From a virus, in the IMG/VR virus record IMGVR_UViG_3300036770_005957, positions 1 to 21,171 of that record: a DNA stretch of 21,171 nucleotides; one strand, written 5' to 3'. Positions 13,267 through 20,260 of the stretch are shown here, one piece after another. Each line of letters starts with the position of its first letter. Position 1 is the first letter of the stretch. The notes beneath the pieces were generated by a model. The model saw only the letters and a list, made by a program, of their open reading frames with translations, searched no databases and was not told the DNA's origin. The position numbers were made by a program, and so were the translations under genes.

Positions 13267-13763
13267 AGATGGTATGGATTGATACAGAATGGATTAGAGC
13301 ACCTGGAGCGCACAAAGTCACTTGATCTTAGTTTTGTCTTAAAGAATGCTTCGTAGACGAACCGCCGGGTGCGGGTCGACTGCCCATCATCCTCGCTGTA
13401 GGTGAAGCCCCGATCCTCGGGGTACTCCAGGTGAGCGTCGGGATCGATCAGCGGACGGTTGCGTTCCAGCCATGCGTGAAATCGTGCGGCACGACTAGAG
13501 CAAGCGGCCAGCTCGCCGCGACAGACCTCGCAGGCTTGCACCAGGTCGTGAGGCAGTCGGACGCGTTTGCGGAACTCGGCAGGTACTAATAGTGGCTCAG
13601 ACCGCCCGCAGAGGCAGCGCCATACGGATAAGTCCTGGTGATGCTCGATCTGCCAATGACCTCGGTGCTTCACTATCTCAGGAGCCCCCGTGGGGATCGT
13701 GGAAAGGGAGTCGTCGAGATCGAGAAGGCCGAGTAAGGCTACTGCTCTTAGGTTCAAGCCCAT
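13074..13763 (-). CDS. HNH/His-Me-finger type putative endonuclease with C-terminal HTH
   Basis: This 229-residue protein carries a Cys-rich pair CLCG (50-53) and CEVC (78-81), able to bind zinc. Near residue 150 it has CSNPFCINPYHL (155-166), the zinc-binding loop of His-Me-finger homing endonucleases; the His usually found just before the first Cys is Arg here. A C-terminal helix-turn-helix lies at about 187-218 (ELGISAKITQRVILQKFEIK, then LSTIQGI). It is probably a mobile nuclease or derived regulator. Bases 13381-13440 have 38 G/C of 60, well above most genes here, which suggests recent acquisition. It is the first gene of the minus-strand unit. Confidence 0.72.
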   Translation of the reverse strand: MGLNLRAVALLGLLDLDDSLSTIPTGAPEIVKHRGHWQIEHHQDLSVWRCLCGRSEPLLVPAEFRKRVRLPHDLVQACEVCRGELAACSSRAARFHAWLERNRPLIDPDAHLEYPEDRGFTYSEDDGQSTRTRRFVYEAFFKTKLRSSDFVRSRCSNPFCINPYHLCITSTPNQKASPQIERTILHLQELGISAKITQRVILQKFEIKLSLSTIQGIRAGSKRLLATVV

Positions 13764-14193
13764 GACAAGTGTCGCAGGTTAGGCGCAGCATAACACCGCA
13801 GGCGCATCAAAGCACATTAAAAGAGTAGGGAGCTCACCAGTGACACAGAGCGCACACAAGGAAAGTGGTTAGAGATTCCCTTTATTTTCTTTCTTTCTCT
13901 GATAGCTGAGTCTCCAACAAGACTAGGTTGAGACAAGAGCTTTTATCTTTTTAGAGACATTTCCTTAATGGTTGCTTAGTAGTTTTCTAAGACTCTAACT
14001 TAATACGTTTATCTAGATTCGACTCTAGTAATTTATCTTTTATTAGCTGTGCACAGATTGGTTGTAAGCAGGTAGTTTTACAAAAAGTTTTTGGGCGAGA
14101 TTTTTTTGATGAGGGTTTTAAGGCATACGGCCAGCCCGTGGTTTACATAACTTCCTACAAGCGTATAGACTTTGTGAAACTTAGAGGTGTACT
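13764..14193. other. Divergent intergenic region, AT-rich, no gene seen
   Basis: This 430-base gap separates the minus-strand unit (start 13763) from the plus-strand fibre module (start 14194) and should hold promoters for both. I see a pyrimidine-rich tract around 13878-13900 and a stem with one bulge, GTCTCCAAC (13910-13918) with GTTGAGAC (13927-13934). There is also a 5-bp stem-loop CTTAG...CTAAG around 13975-13991, and T- and A-runs at 14040-14110. A promoter candidate at 14142-14169 is listed separately. No ORF longer than about 20 codons with a good start is convincing. A replication or packaging site cannot be excluded but nothing shows it. Confidence 0.6.
14142..14169 (+). promoter_or_regulatory. 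Sigma70-like promoter candidate
   Basis: TTTACA (14142-14147) and TATAGA (14164-14169) are 16 bases apart, so transcription would begin near 14176, about 18 bases before the GTG of the next gene. The -35 has 5 of 6 and the -10 has 4 of 6 consensus bases. A host-type promoter here would feed the plus-strand unit. Confidence 0.4.
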
Positions 14194-14361
14194 GTGACTA
14201 AAACTACAGTCCGGCCTGTAGAAGAGCTTACTTGGGAAGCCTTGCGCAAGAAAGCTACAGTGCTCGGGATACCTGCTTGGCGCTTAGCTGAAAGCTTTGC
14301 TACTCATGAGCGAAATGGTGAGCTTGTTTTCCGAGTATCTACGGATGATCTAAAGACGTAG
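14194..14361 (+). CDS. Small 55-residue unknown protein
   Basis: GTG at 14194 opens a 55-residue frame ending with TAG at 14359-14361. AGAGG at 14183-14187 lies six bases upstream, a good ribosome site. The sequence TKTTVRPVEELTWEALRKKA is followed by VLGIPAWRLAESFATHERNG and ELVFRVSTDDLKT. The middle looks like a helix-turn-helix-sized pair of helices with a short strand end. No family is recognised. It is the first gene after the divergent region and lies 53 bases before the fibre gene. Confidence 0.7.
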   Translation: MTKTTVRPVEELTWEALRKKATVLGIPAWRLAESFATHERNGELVFRVSTDDLKT

Positions 14362-14414
14362 AATTTAGACTCCCTCGGTTAAACTGGAGAATACGGGAGG
14401 GACTACGTTTGTAA

Positions 14415-15308
14415 ATGACTGAGATCAACGTACCCGCCTGTCCCACTCACGGCGCACGGCCTCGGGCACTTCATAGCGAGTCGTTCCAGGGCATCGTCGA
14501 AGTCATTGAAGAACTTATCGGAACGGTTAGCGGCGTGGGCACCACCAGTTACTCTCGTTGTCCTTACGGGTACCCTTGGAATTTTGAAGGGGTTGTTCGC
14601 GCTCTTGAGGATTTAAATACCAGTATTAGTGGTATCTCCGGAGGCGGAGGAGGTAGTGCTAGTGGTATCGTTGCTGGTTCTGGAATTTATATAACTCAAA
14701 GCGGATCATTTGAAGTTATTAACGCAACAATTACGTCCGCCTCTGGATTAACTATTTCGGCTGGCTCAGGTATTTACCTTTCTGATGCCGGGACCAAGAT
14801 TAATCTCGATGCGCTCGGCACCGGCAGCGTCACTGTTCTGTACAGCGGAACTACAGCCATCATTAGCGGTACGGACACGCAAGGCGGCGGAGGAGGCGGC
14901 GGTTCTGCAGTTGTTATCTCCGGTGAACCAGGAACCGGATACAGCGCAGGAAGTCTTTGGTTCGATACCAATGAAGGACGGCTGTTTGTTTACGCGTCAG
15001 GAAACGGCGTCTCTGACCCCGCGTGGTATCAGACGAATGCTGAAGCGATCGCTTCTAAAGGCGAGGCACCTCCTTCTGGCACTGGTCTCAATGCTCCGCC
15101 CCGTGACGGCTCGATCTGGTTCAACAGCCTCATGGGCTCGCTGTTCGTCTATGACGCCGTGACGAGTGGTTGGTACGAAACCGGGCCTTCTAGAAGTTTT
15201 GCTTATGGGCCTGCTGCTCCGCCACCTAGCGCACAGGGTGCTGGCTGGTATGACAGCGCTAATAGTCATCTCCGAGTGTGGGATGGCAGCAACTGGATTC
15301 AGGTTTAA
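14415..15308 (+). CDS. Tail-fibre-like protein with three repeated beta modules
   Basis: This 297-residue protein has a short N-terminal domain (residues 1-75) with EVIEELIGTVSGVGTTSYSRCPYGYPWN and a Gly-rich linker. A Gly/Ser/Ile/Val-rich shaft follows (about 80-155, GSGIYITQSG and SAGSGIYLSDAG). The C-terminal half has three copies of a short module: GSLWFDTNEGRLFVYASGNG (175-194), GSIWFNSLMGSLFVYDAVTSGWYE (231-254 region), and AGWYDSANSHLRVWDGSNWIQV at the end. The module with WF/WY and LFVYD or LRVWD is common in phage fibres. Host-surface binding is likely. GGGAGG at 14395-14400 precedes the ATG by 14 bases. Confidence 0.85.
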   Translation: MTEINVPACPTHGARPRALHSESFQGIVEVIEELIGTVSGVGTTSYSRCPYGYPWNFEGVVRALEDLNTSISGISGGGGGSASGIVAGSGIYITQSGSFEVINATITSASGLTISAGSGIYLSDAGTKINLDALGTGSVTVLYSGTTAIISGTDTQGGGGGGGSAVVISGEPGTGYSAGSLWFDTNEGRLFVYASGNGVSDPAWYQTNAEAIASKGEAPPSGTGLNAPPRDGSIWFNSLMGSLFVYDAVTSGWYETGPSRSFAYGPAAPPPSAQGAGWYDSANSHLRVWDGSNWIQV

Positions 15309-15333
15309 GCTCTAGCGGTTACTGCTTAGGCAC

Positions 15334-15459
15334 ATGGCCAAGCCCAAGAACACTCAACAGATCGAACGGAAGCCGAAGACCACTTCAATCGGGCACAGCG
15401 TTTTGTCGCGCCCCCGCCGACGCGGTAAAAAACGTTATCGCGGTCAAGGTAAGGGTTAA
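15334..15459 (+). CDS. Small very basic protein (41 residues), cyanophage-type
   Basis: ATG at 15334 to TAA at 15457-15459 gives 41 residues with 16 Lys or Arg, beginning MAKPKNTQQIERKPKTTS and ending RRRGKKRYRGQGKG. From memory, short basic proteins ending in RYRGQGK or a close variant are common in cyanophages and have no known role; DNA or RNA binding is likely from the charge. It lies 25 bases after the fibre gene and just before a T4-type late promoter box. The alternate-frame reading at 15278-15466 is a shadow. Confidence 0.75.
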   Translation: MAKPKNTQQIERKPKTTSIGHSVLSRPRRRGKKRYRGQGKG

Positions 15460-15461
15460 AC

Positions 15462-15469
15462 TATAAATA
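15462..15469 (+). promoter_or_regulatory. T4-type late promoter box TATAAATA
   Basis: A perfect TATAAATA octamer, the T4 late promoter consensus, lies between two genes and 15 bases before the start of the 15484 gene. By T4 spacing transcription would start near 15475, leaving a very short leader of about 9 bases. Location in a short gap, and in a late fibre module, supports function. Confidence 0.6.
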
Positions 15470-15483
15470 AATAGTGGGCTGCA

Positions 15484-15963
15484 ATGGCGATCGCAAGTTT
15501 TAGAGCTGGTGAGACCATTGCAGCCGGTGATGCGGTGTATGTTGGCTCAAACGGGCTGATCTACAAAGCCAGTGCCTTAAACACGACGCAAGCCAGCGTG
15601 GGTGGCATCGCTATTGATGGTGGTTCTGCAGGTGACTTGATCCGGGTCAACGCTGACGCGATTTACAGCGGTCTTAGTGGTTTAACCACTAATGAATACC
15701 AATATCTTTCTATTACTACCTCCGGTGCTCTTGTTGACTATGCAGGTTGGTCTGCAGAGTTAGCCACTGTTACTGCTGATGGTTATCTGACTAACGTCGG
15801 TCGCGCCACCAGTCCCAGCACGCTTGCTGTTGAGATCCAACCACCAGTTTTGGTTGTTAACCCGACTTCAGTGCTGTTACTCGAATCCAGTACTGGCTTA
15901 ACGATTGATGCTATCCTGTTAGAGGATGGATCAACGATTGATCTAGAAACCGCTTCCGTGTAA
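15484..15963 (+). CDS. Beta-rich virion protein, VEIQPP family, copy 1
   Basis: This 159-residue protein starts MAIASFRAGETIAAGDAVYV and continues GLIYKASA, then VGGIAIDGGSAGDLIRVN and YQYLSITTSGALVDYAG. After a section ending VGRATSPSTLAVEIQPPV there is a short hydrophobic tail (LLLESSTGLTIDAILLEDGSTIDLE). The strand-rich pattern with AGDAVYV and VGIA-type turns resembles a virion protein often found beside fibre genes in cyanophages. It shares the F.AG...G..VYV start and the L.VEIQPP end with the 19732-20235 protein, so the two are paralogs. It follows the late promoter box at 15462. Confidence 0.82.
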   Translation: MAIASFRAGETIAAGDAVYVGSNGLIYKASALNTTQASVGGIAIDGGSAGDLIRVNADAIYSGLSGLTTNEYQYLSITTSGALVDYAGWSAELATVTADGYLTNVGRATSPSTLAVEIQPPVLVVNPTSVLLLESSTGLTIDAILLEDGSTIDLETASV

Positions 15964-15968
15964 TCGCG

Positions 15969-16610
15969 ATGGCAAGTCAGAAGATCTCACAACTGACAGC
16001 GATTACAACAGTCGCTAGTGGTGACTATTTTCCTATTGTACGCGCCTCAGGCACTACGAACCAACGTGTTGAAGTTGGTGTACTGGATGCTCGCTATACT
16101 TTGGCCGCAAGCGGCGTAGCCGCGCAGAGTACAGCGAATACAGCGCTTGCTTCGGGTAACGCTGCTTTAGTTTCTTCCAGTACTGCTTTATCTCCTGGTA
16201 ACTCTGCTTTAGTTTCTTCCAGTACTGCTTTAGCTTCCGGCAACGCAGCTCTTTCTGCTGTCGGTTCTAGATACGCTATTTCCGGCGGTCTAATTGACGG
16301 CCAGATGCGGAATGTTATTACCGCACTTGGTTTAAACGGCAGTGGCATTCCCTGCGCGTCAGGTAATTACTTTACAGCGATTATTAGCGGTAACTCCTCC
16401 GTGTATTTCACTGGGGTTCCCTCCGCTGCTTACAGCCTTACTTACGAAGTGCGTCATGATACTGGCACTATAACTTGGCCTGGCGCGGTCACATGGCCTA
16501 ACGCGACTGCTCCTACTTTATCGACGGGTAAGACACATTTATTTATGTTCGTCACGGATGACAGCGGTACATCTTGGCGAGCATCTTCTTTAATTAACTA
16601 CACTACTTAA
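15969..16610 (+). CDS. Tail-fibre protein with 14-residue shaft repeats
   Basis: This 213-residue protein begins with KISQLTAITTVASGDYFPIVRASG, a typical fibre N-terminal motif, then VEVGVLDARYTLAASG. Residues 59-100 are three 14-residue units (ALASGNAALVSSST, ALSPGNSALVSSST, ALASGNAALSAVGS). The C-terminal domain (about 105-213) is beta-rich and ends in a compact tip with YEVRHDTGTITWPGAVTWPN and KTHLFMFVTDDSGTSWRAS, the usual tail-fibre tip. It is a likely trimeric adhesin. It starts 5 bases after the VEIQPP gene, and the pair recurs at 19732-21171. Confidence 0.85.
   Translation: MASQKISQLTAITTVASGDYFPIVRASGTTNQRVEVGVLDARYTLAASGVAAQSTANTALASGNAALVSSSTALSPGNSALVSSSTALASGNAALSAVGSRYAISGGLIDGQMRNVITALGLNGSGIPCASGNYFTAIISGNSSVYFTGVPSAAYSLTYEVRHDTGTITWPGAVTWPNATAPTLSTGKTHLFMFVTDDSGTSWRASSLINYTT
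16143..16268 (+). repeat. 42-nt (14-residue) shaft repeats in the fibre gene
   Basis: Three in-frame units (16143-16184, 16185-16226, 16227-16268) encode ALASGNAALVSSST-like segments. A 29-base stretch in units one and two (16162-16190 and 16204-16232) is identical at the DNA level. The period matches that of the repeats at 20501-20623. Confidence 0.9.
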
Positions 16611-16615
16611 TATAA

Positions 16616-18526
16616 ATGGATCCCACTACTTTAAGGAACATGATGGGCTCTGCGGGTGCAGCTAGCCCAGCTTACATCGAAGATGTCTTCAGCACCTGGC
16701 TTTATACCGGCAACAGCAGCACGCAGACAATCACGAATGGGATTGATTTGAGTGGTAAAGGGGGACTGGTTTGGTGCAAAGCAAGATCGGCGGCATATAG
16801 GCACGAATTAGTTGATACAGCGAGAGGAGGAGGCAATAAGCTTGAGAGTCAAAGTACAGCCGCCCAGGCAACAGGCGGCAGCGACATTACAGGCTTTACT
16901 TCATCTGGTTTTACACTTGGAAATGTTTCCGGAGAAGTTAATTTTAGTGGGGCTACGAATGCCTCCTGGACCTTCCGCAAGGCGGCGAAGTTCTTTGATG
17001 TGGTGACTTATACGGGGAATGGCACTGATCAGCGTGCAATCAGCCACAACCTTGGCAGCACACCTGGCTTCTTTATCGTCAAACGTACCGATAGCACTGG
17101 CAACTGGAACTGCTATCACCGCTCCCGTGGCAAGGACAAATCACTACGTCTGAACCTAACTGATGCAGAAGTAGCCAATACCGATCCAACCTGGAATGGG
17201 ATGTGGGGCGGCGAGCCTACTTCTACAACATTCACAGTCAATAACAGCACTAACTCGTGCAACACGAACGGCGCCACGTACGTCGCCTACTTATTCGCGC
17301 ACGACGCTGGCGGGTTTGGCGATAGCGGCAATGACAGTGTGGTGAAGTGTGGGAGCTTTACGACGGATGGGAGTGGCAACGCCACGGTAAATCTTGGGTG
17401 GGAGCCGCAATGGTTGTTGGTTAAGCAAAGTGCTGCAGCAAGTGATTGGCTTTTAATTGATGTCATGCGCGGCGCTTCTCAAACTGGTGTATATCCTTTA
17501 AGTGCCAATTCTGCTGCTGCAGAAAACCCATCAACAGGCGGCCCGTATTGGGTGCCGACCTCAACCGGATTTAGCACTACTTCTTATTGGGCAAGTGCGA
17601 CTGCAATCTACATCGCCATCCGCCGTGGGCCGATGAAGACGCCCACCGATGCCACGAAGGTGTTTAGCGCCGTGTTAACCACATCGCAACCGATGAGCAT
17701 TGGTTTCCCGACAGACTTACATATTGATTGCCAACCAGGAGTAGATAGCTCTAAATACTGGGTTCCTAGATTAACTAACGGCTACATGAGTTCCACTTCT
17801 ACGGGCTCTGAAAGCGCTGGAGCTACATACTTTAAGTTTGACCTGCAGAATAGTTTTAGCACAGGTAGTTTTTGGGGTAGTGCTCAAACTATTAATTGGC
17901 AGTTCCGCCGCGCCCCCGGCTACTTCGACGTGGTGGCTTATACGGGCACAGGCGTAGCGCGCACTGTAAGCCACAATCTTGGCGTGGCGCCGGAGTTGAT
18001 GATTGTTAAATCTAGAAGCAATGCCTCTTCTTGGATTGTCTATAGTGCGACCCTGGGCAATAATAATTGGCTGGCTTTAAATAGTGTTGACGCGCAACTC
18101 GGCGCAACTGCAATGTGGAATACAACAACTCCGACAGCAAGTGTATTTAGTACGGGAGGAGCGGTTGCAACAAACCTTTCTGGTTACACCTACATCGCCT
18201 ACCTCTTTGCCACCTGCCCCGGCGTGAGCAAAGTCGGCAACTACACCGGCACTGGCACCACCAAACAAATTGACTGCGGCTTCACGGCCGGCGCACGGTT
18301 TGTGTTAATTAAGCGCACTGATTCTACAGGTGATTGGTACGTTTGGGATAGCGCCAGAGGTATTGTTGCTGGTAACGATCCCTACCTACTTTTAAATAGC
18401 ACCGCAGCTGAAGTCACCAGCACTGATTACGTAGATACGTACAGCGCTGGTTTTGAAATTAGCTCAACAGCTCCCGCCGCAATTAACGCTAACGGCGGTT
18501 CTTATATTTATCTTTCAGTGGCGTAG
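16616..18526 (+). CDS. Large multi-module tail-fibre/adhesin protein
   Basis: This 636-residue protein is built from about five or six related beta modules. The clearest are residues 127-230 (FDVVTYTGNGTDQRAISHNL, then FFIVKRTDSTGNW and YVAYLFAHD) and 437-533 (FDVVAYTGTGVARTVSHNLG, MIVKSRSNASSW, YIAYLF). Less regular copies lie at 22-125, 240-340 and 538-636. Similar repeated modules are known in phage and bacterial fibre proteins, and DUF7483-type is my best guess. It probably binds the host surface. It starts 6 bases after the previous fibre gene and ends two bases before the HNH-type gene. Confidence 0.85.
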   Translation: MDPTTLRNMMGSAGAASPAYIEDVFSTWLYTGNSSTQTITNGIDLSGKGGLVWCKARSAAYRHELVDTARGGGNKLESQSTAAQATGGSDITGFTSSGFTLGNVSGEVNFSGATNASWTFRKAAKFFDVVTYTGNGTDQRAISHNLGSTPGFFIVKRTDSTGNWNCYHRSRGKDKSLRLNLTDAEVANTDPTWNGMWGGEPTSTTFTVNNSTNSCNTNGATYVAYLFAHDAGGFGDSGNDSVVKCGSFTTDGSGNATVNLGWEPQWLLVKQSAAASDWLLIDVMRGASQTGVYPLSANSAAAENPSTGGPYWVPTSTGFSTTSYWASATAIYIAIRRGPMKTPTDATKVFSAVLTTSQPMSIGFPTDLHIDCQPGVDSSKYWVPRLTNGYMSSTSTGSESAGATYFKFDLQNSFSTGSFWGSAQTINWQFRRAPGYFDVVAYTGTGVARTVSHNLGVAPELMIVKSRSNASSWIVYSATLGNNNWLALNSVDAQLGATAMWNTTTPTASVFSTGGAVATNLSGYTYIAYLFATCPGVSKVGNYTGTGTTKQIDCGFTAGARFVLIKRTDSTGDWYVWDSARGIVAGNDPYLLLNSTAAEVTSTDYVDTYSAGFEISSTAPAAINANGGSYIYLSVA

Positions 18527-18528
18527 AC

Positions 18529-19080
18529 ATGGCAACCAAAGACCCCTTCCGCAAGGCATACACACAACAAAAGAGCAACGTGCGACAGCGTGGACTTGAA
18601 ATGCGATTGACTTTTGAGGAGTGGAAGCAGATCTGGCTTGATTCTGGATACTGGGAAGAGCGAGGTCGCGGCTCTTGCAAATACTGCATGATGCGTAGAG
18701 GTGATCAAGGTCATTACGAAATCGGCAATGTTTTTATTGGAACTAATGCCCAGAATGTAAGCGATGGCAATTTGGGCAAGCCTGACACTGAAGAGACCAA
18801 ACGCAAAAAGTCCGAAGCGCTTAGTGGCCAGCCAAAGCTATGGGCTCGTGGCAACGGCAACCCGAGGCACCGCCCAGAAGTTAAAAAGAAAATCTCTGCT
18901 GCTATTGGCGGCGGAAAGCACTACAGCGCACGAAAAGTTGTTACCCCGTTTGGAGAATTTGATTCGGGCGCGACAGCAGCAGAAGTGTTAGGTATCCCTA
19001 GGCCCACAGTTTACTGGCGATGTAGTCGTTCTTGGAAAGGTTGGACCTATGCTGAACCTGAGGATCTTGCTGTAGCATAG
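18529..19080 (+). CDS. HNH/NUMOD-type putative homing endonuclease
   Basis: This 183-residue basic protein starts two bases after the fibre gene. CKYC (50-53) followed by MRRGDQGHYEIGNVFIGTN and AQN resembles a zinc-linked HNH-like nuclease core found in phage mobile genes. Residues 83-128 hold two NUMOD3-like helices (KRKKSEALSG and KKKISAAIGG). The C-terminus FGEFDSGATAAEVLGIPRPT and WKGWTYAEPE is a NUMOD1-like DNA-binding part. It is probably a mobile nuclease inserted between a fibre gene and its chaperone. Alternate-frame readings inside are shadows. Confidence 0.8.
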   Translation: MATKDPFRKAYTQQKSNVRQRGLEMRLTFEEWKQIWLDSGYWEERGRGSCKYCMMRRGDQGHYEIGNVFIGTNAQNVSDGNLGKPDTEETKRKKSEALSGQPKLWARGNGNPRHRPEVKKKISAAIGGGKHYSARKVVTPFGEFDSGATAAEVLGIPRPTVYWRCSRSWKGWTYAEPEDLAVA

Positions 19081-19084
19081 ACTT

Positions 19085-19594
19085 ATGGAACTACGTATTC
19101 GCGCTACGGGTGAAGTCGTATCGGAACAGCAGTTCCGTAGCTTGTACCCGCATACTTCATTCCCCGAGGTTTTAACACCGGGCATCCTAGATGGGTTTGG
19201 TGTTGATCCCGTCTTTGAAGGCCCGCAAGTTACCACAATCCCGCCGTATCAGTACAGCCAGCGCGACGGCGTGGTTGAAATCGACGGTAAGTGGTACACC
19301 CATTACATCGCTGGTCCTGTGTTCAAGGACTACGTAGACGATCAAGGTGTTACACACACCGCCGCTGAACAGTACGAAGCTTACTGCTTCGACAAAGATG
19401 CACAGCAAGCTGACGTTGTTCGAGCTGATCGCAACCGCCGTCTTGCTGAGTGCGATTGGACTCAGTTAGCCGATAGCCCGCTGGATCCCGATGGTAAAGG
19501 CGCATGGGCGCTGTATCGCGAAACCCTGCGTATGGTGCCTCAGCAACCTGGATTCCCTTGGGAGATTCAGTGGCCACCAGTTCCCGGAAGCTGA
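19085..19594 (+). CDS. Tail-fibre assembly chaperone-like protein
   Basis: This 169-residue protein has an N-terminal region (ELRIRATGEVVSEQQFRSLY, FPEVLTP and DGFGVDPVFE) of the type seen in small phage tail proteins. Its C-terminus is the phage tail-assembly chaperone pattern: RNRRLAECDWTQLADSPLD (117-134), WALYRETLRMVPQQPGFPWE (141-160) and QWPPVPGS at the end. Such proteins (Phage_tail_APC type) help fold or trimerise fibres. It follows the fibre genes, which fits. Its stop overlaps the start of the small membrane peptide (TGATG at 19592-19596). Confidence 0.85.
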   Translation: MELRIRATGEVVSEQQFRSLYPHTSFPEVLTPGILDGFGVDPVFEGPQVTTIPPYQYSQRDGVVEIDGKWYTHYIAGPVFKDYVDDQGVTHTAAEQYEAYCFDKDAQQADVVRADRNRRLAECDWTQLADSPLDPDGKGAWALYRETLRMVPQQPGFPWEIQWPPVPGS

Positions 19595-19683
19595 TGTTGA
19601 CGGTTTTAGGGATCGGGTCGCTGGGATTCTTATTGCTGATGGGCTATAGCTTCATGGCGATTAACCCCCGTGAAGACGACTGA
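19594..19683 (+). CDS. 29-residue single-membrane-span peptide
   Basis: ATG at 19594 shares its A with the preceding stop (TGATG), and the frame ends with TGA at 19681-19683. The peptide is almost wholly a hydrophobic segment (LTVLGIGSLGFLLLMGYSFM) with a charged end NPREDD, so it should sit once in the membrane with an acidic C-terminus. Coupled translation and the clean hydrophobic profile support it as real. A holin-, spanin- or membrane-regulator-like role is possible but not shown. Confidence 0.6.
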   Translation: MLTVLGIGSLGFLLLMGYSFMAINPREDD

Positions 19684-19731
19684 GTTCAGGACCTCAGTTA
19701 TAATTTAAATACTGAAGTCCGTGCTCTCCGA

Positions 19732-20235
19732 ATGACTGAAAGAGCCATATTTAATAGGAAGTACACTTCATTTACCCCGGCGGGTACTCAGGTTTGGCTT
19801 ACGAATGGGGCCGGTGTAACGACTAGCGCGGCATCGACTCAGGATTTTACGGCTGGCGCCAACCTGATTCAGGGCCAGGTCGTGTATGTTAGCGGTACAT
19901 ATGTACTTCCAGCATCCGCTGCTAGCGGCGTGTCGCCTGATCAATATCAAGCCATCGGTATCACCGCCGCCGCTGCTTCGGCTTCGAGCACCGTGGCTGT
20001 GAATTTGGATGATATCGCTGTTGTTAGTGACGCCAATATCACCGCCGATTCGGTCCTGGTTCCGGGTGCCTTCTACTATTTATCTCAGTACGACGGTCAG
20101 TTGACGCGCTACAGCACTGCATCTGGCACCGTTACCGCCGCTAGCGGTTACGCAGCACTTGTCAATCTCGGTTTAGCGCTCAGCACTACTGAGTTGCACG
20201 TTGAGATCCAGCCCCCCGTGGACCTCTTTAGCTAG
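19732..20235 (+). CDS. Beta-rich virion protein, VEIQPP family, copy 2
   Basis: This 167-residue protein is a paralog of the 15484-15963 product. Shared landmarks are the opening FTAGANLIQGQVVYVSG, a middle stretch VPGAFYYLSQYDGQLTRY, and the end NLGLALSTTELHVEIQPPV. It lacks the acidic tail of copy 1 and has an extra N-terminal 35 residues (TERAIFNRKYTSFTPAGTQV). It stops 25 bases before the next fibre gene, giving the same gene order as copy 1 and its fibre. Confidence 0.8.
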   Translation: MTERAIFNRKYTSFTPAGTQVWLTNGAGVTTSAASTQDFTAGANLIQGQVVYVSGTYVLPASAASGVSPDQYQAIGITAAAASASSTVAVNLDDIAVVSDANITADSVLVPGAFYYLSQYDGQLTRYSTASGTVTAASGYAALVNLGLALSTTELHVEIQPPVDLFS

Positions 20236-20260
20236 GTCTCGTATTTATTGAGGTTTTGCC

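Noticed and set aside
13067-13321. 84-residue minus-strand reading
   Set aside because: It is a third frame inside the HNH/winged-helix overlap, with Ser/Arg/Pro-rich composition and no domain.
13970-14030. tRNA-like pieces (a 5-bp stem with 7-base loop, and CTAGATTCGACTCTAG resembling a T-arm)
   Set aside because: The T-arm lacks the G53-C61 closing pair, the putative anticodon loop has A where T33 is needed, and no acceptor stem can be formed around it.
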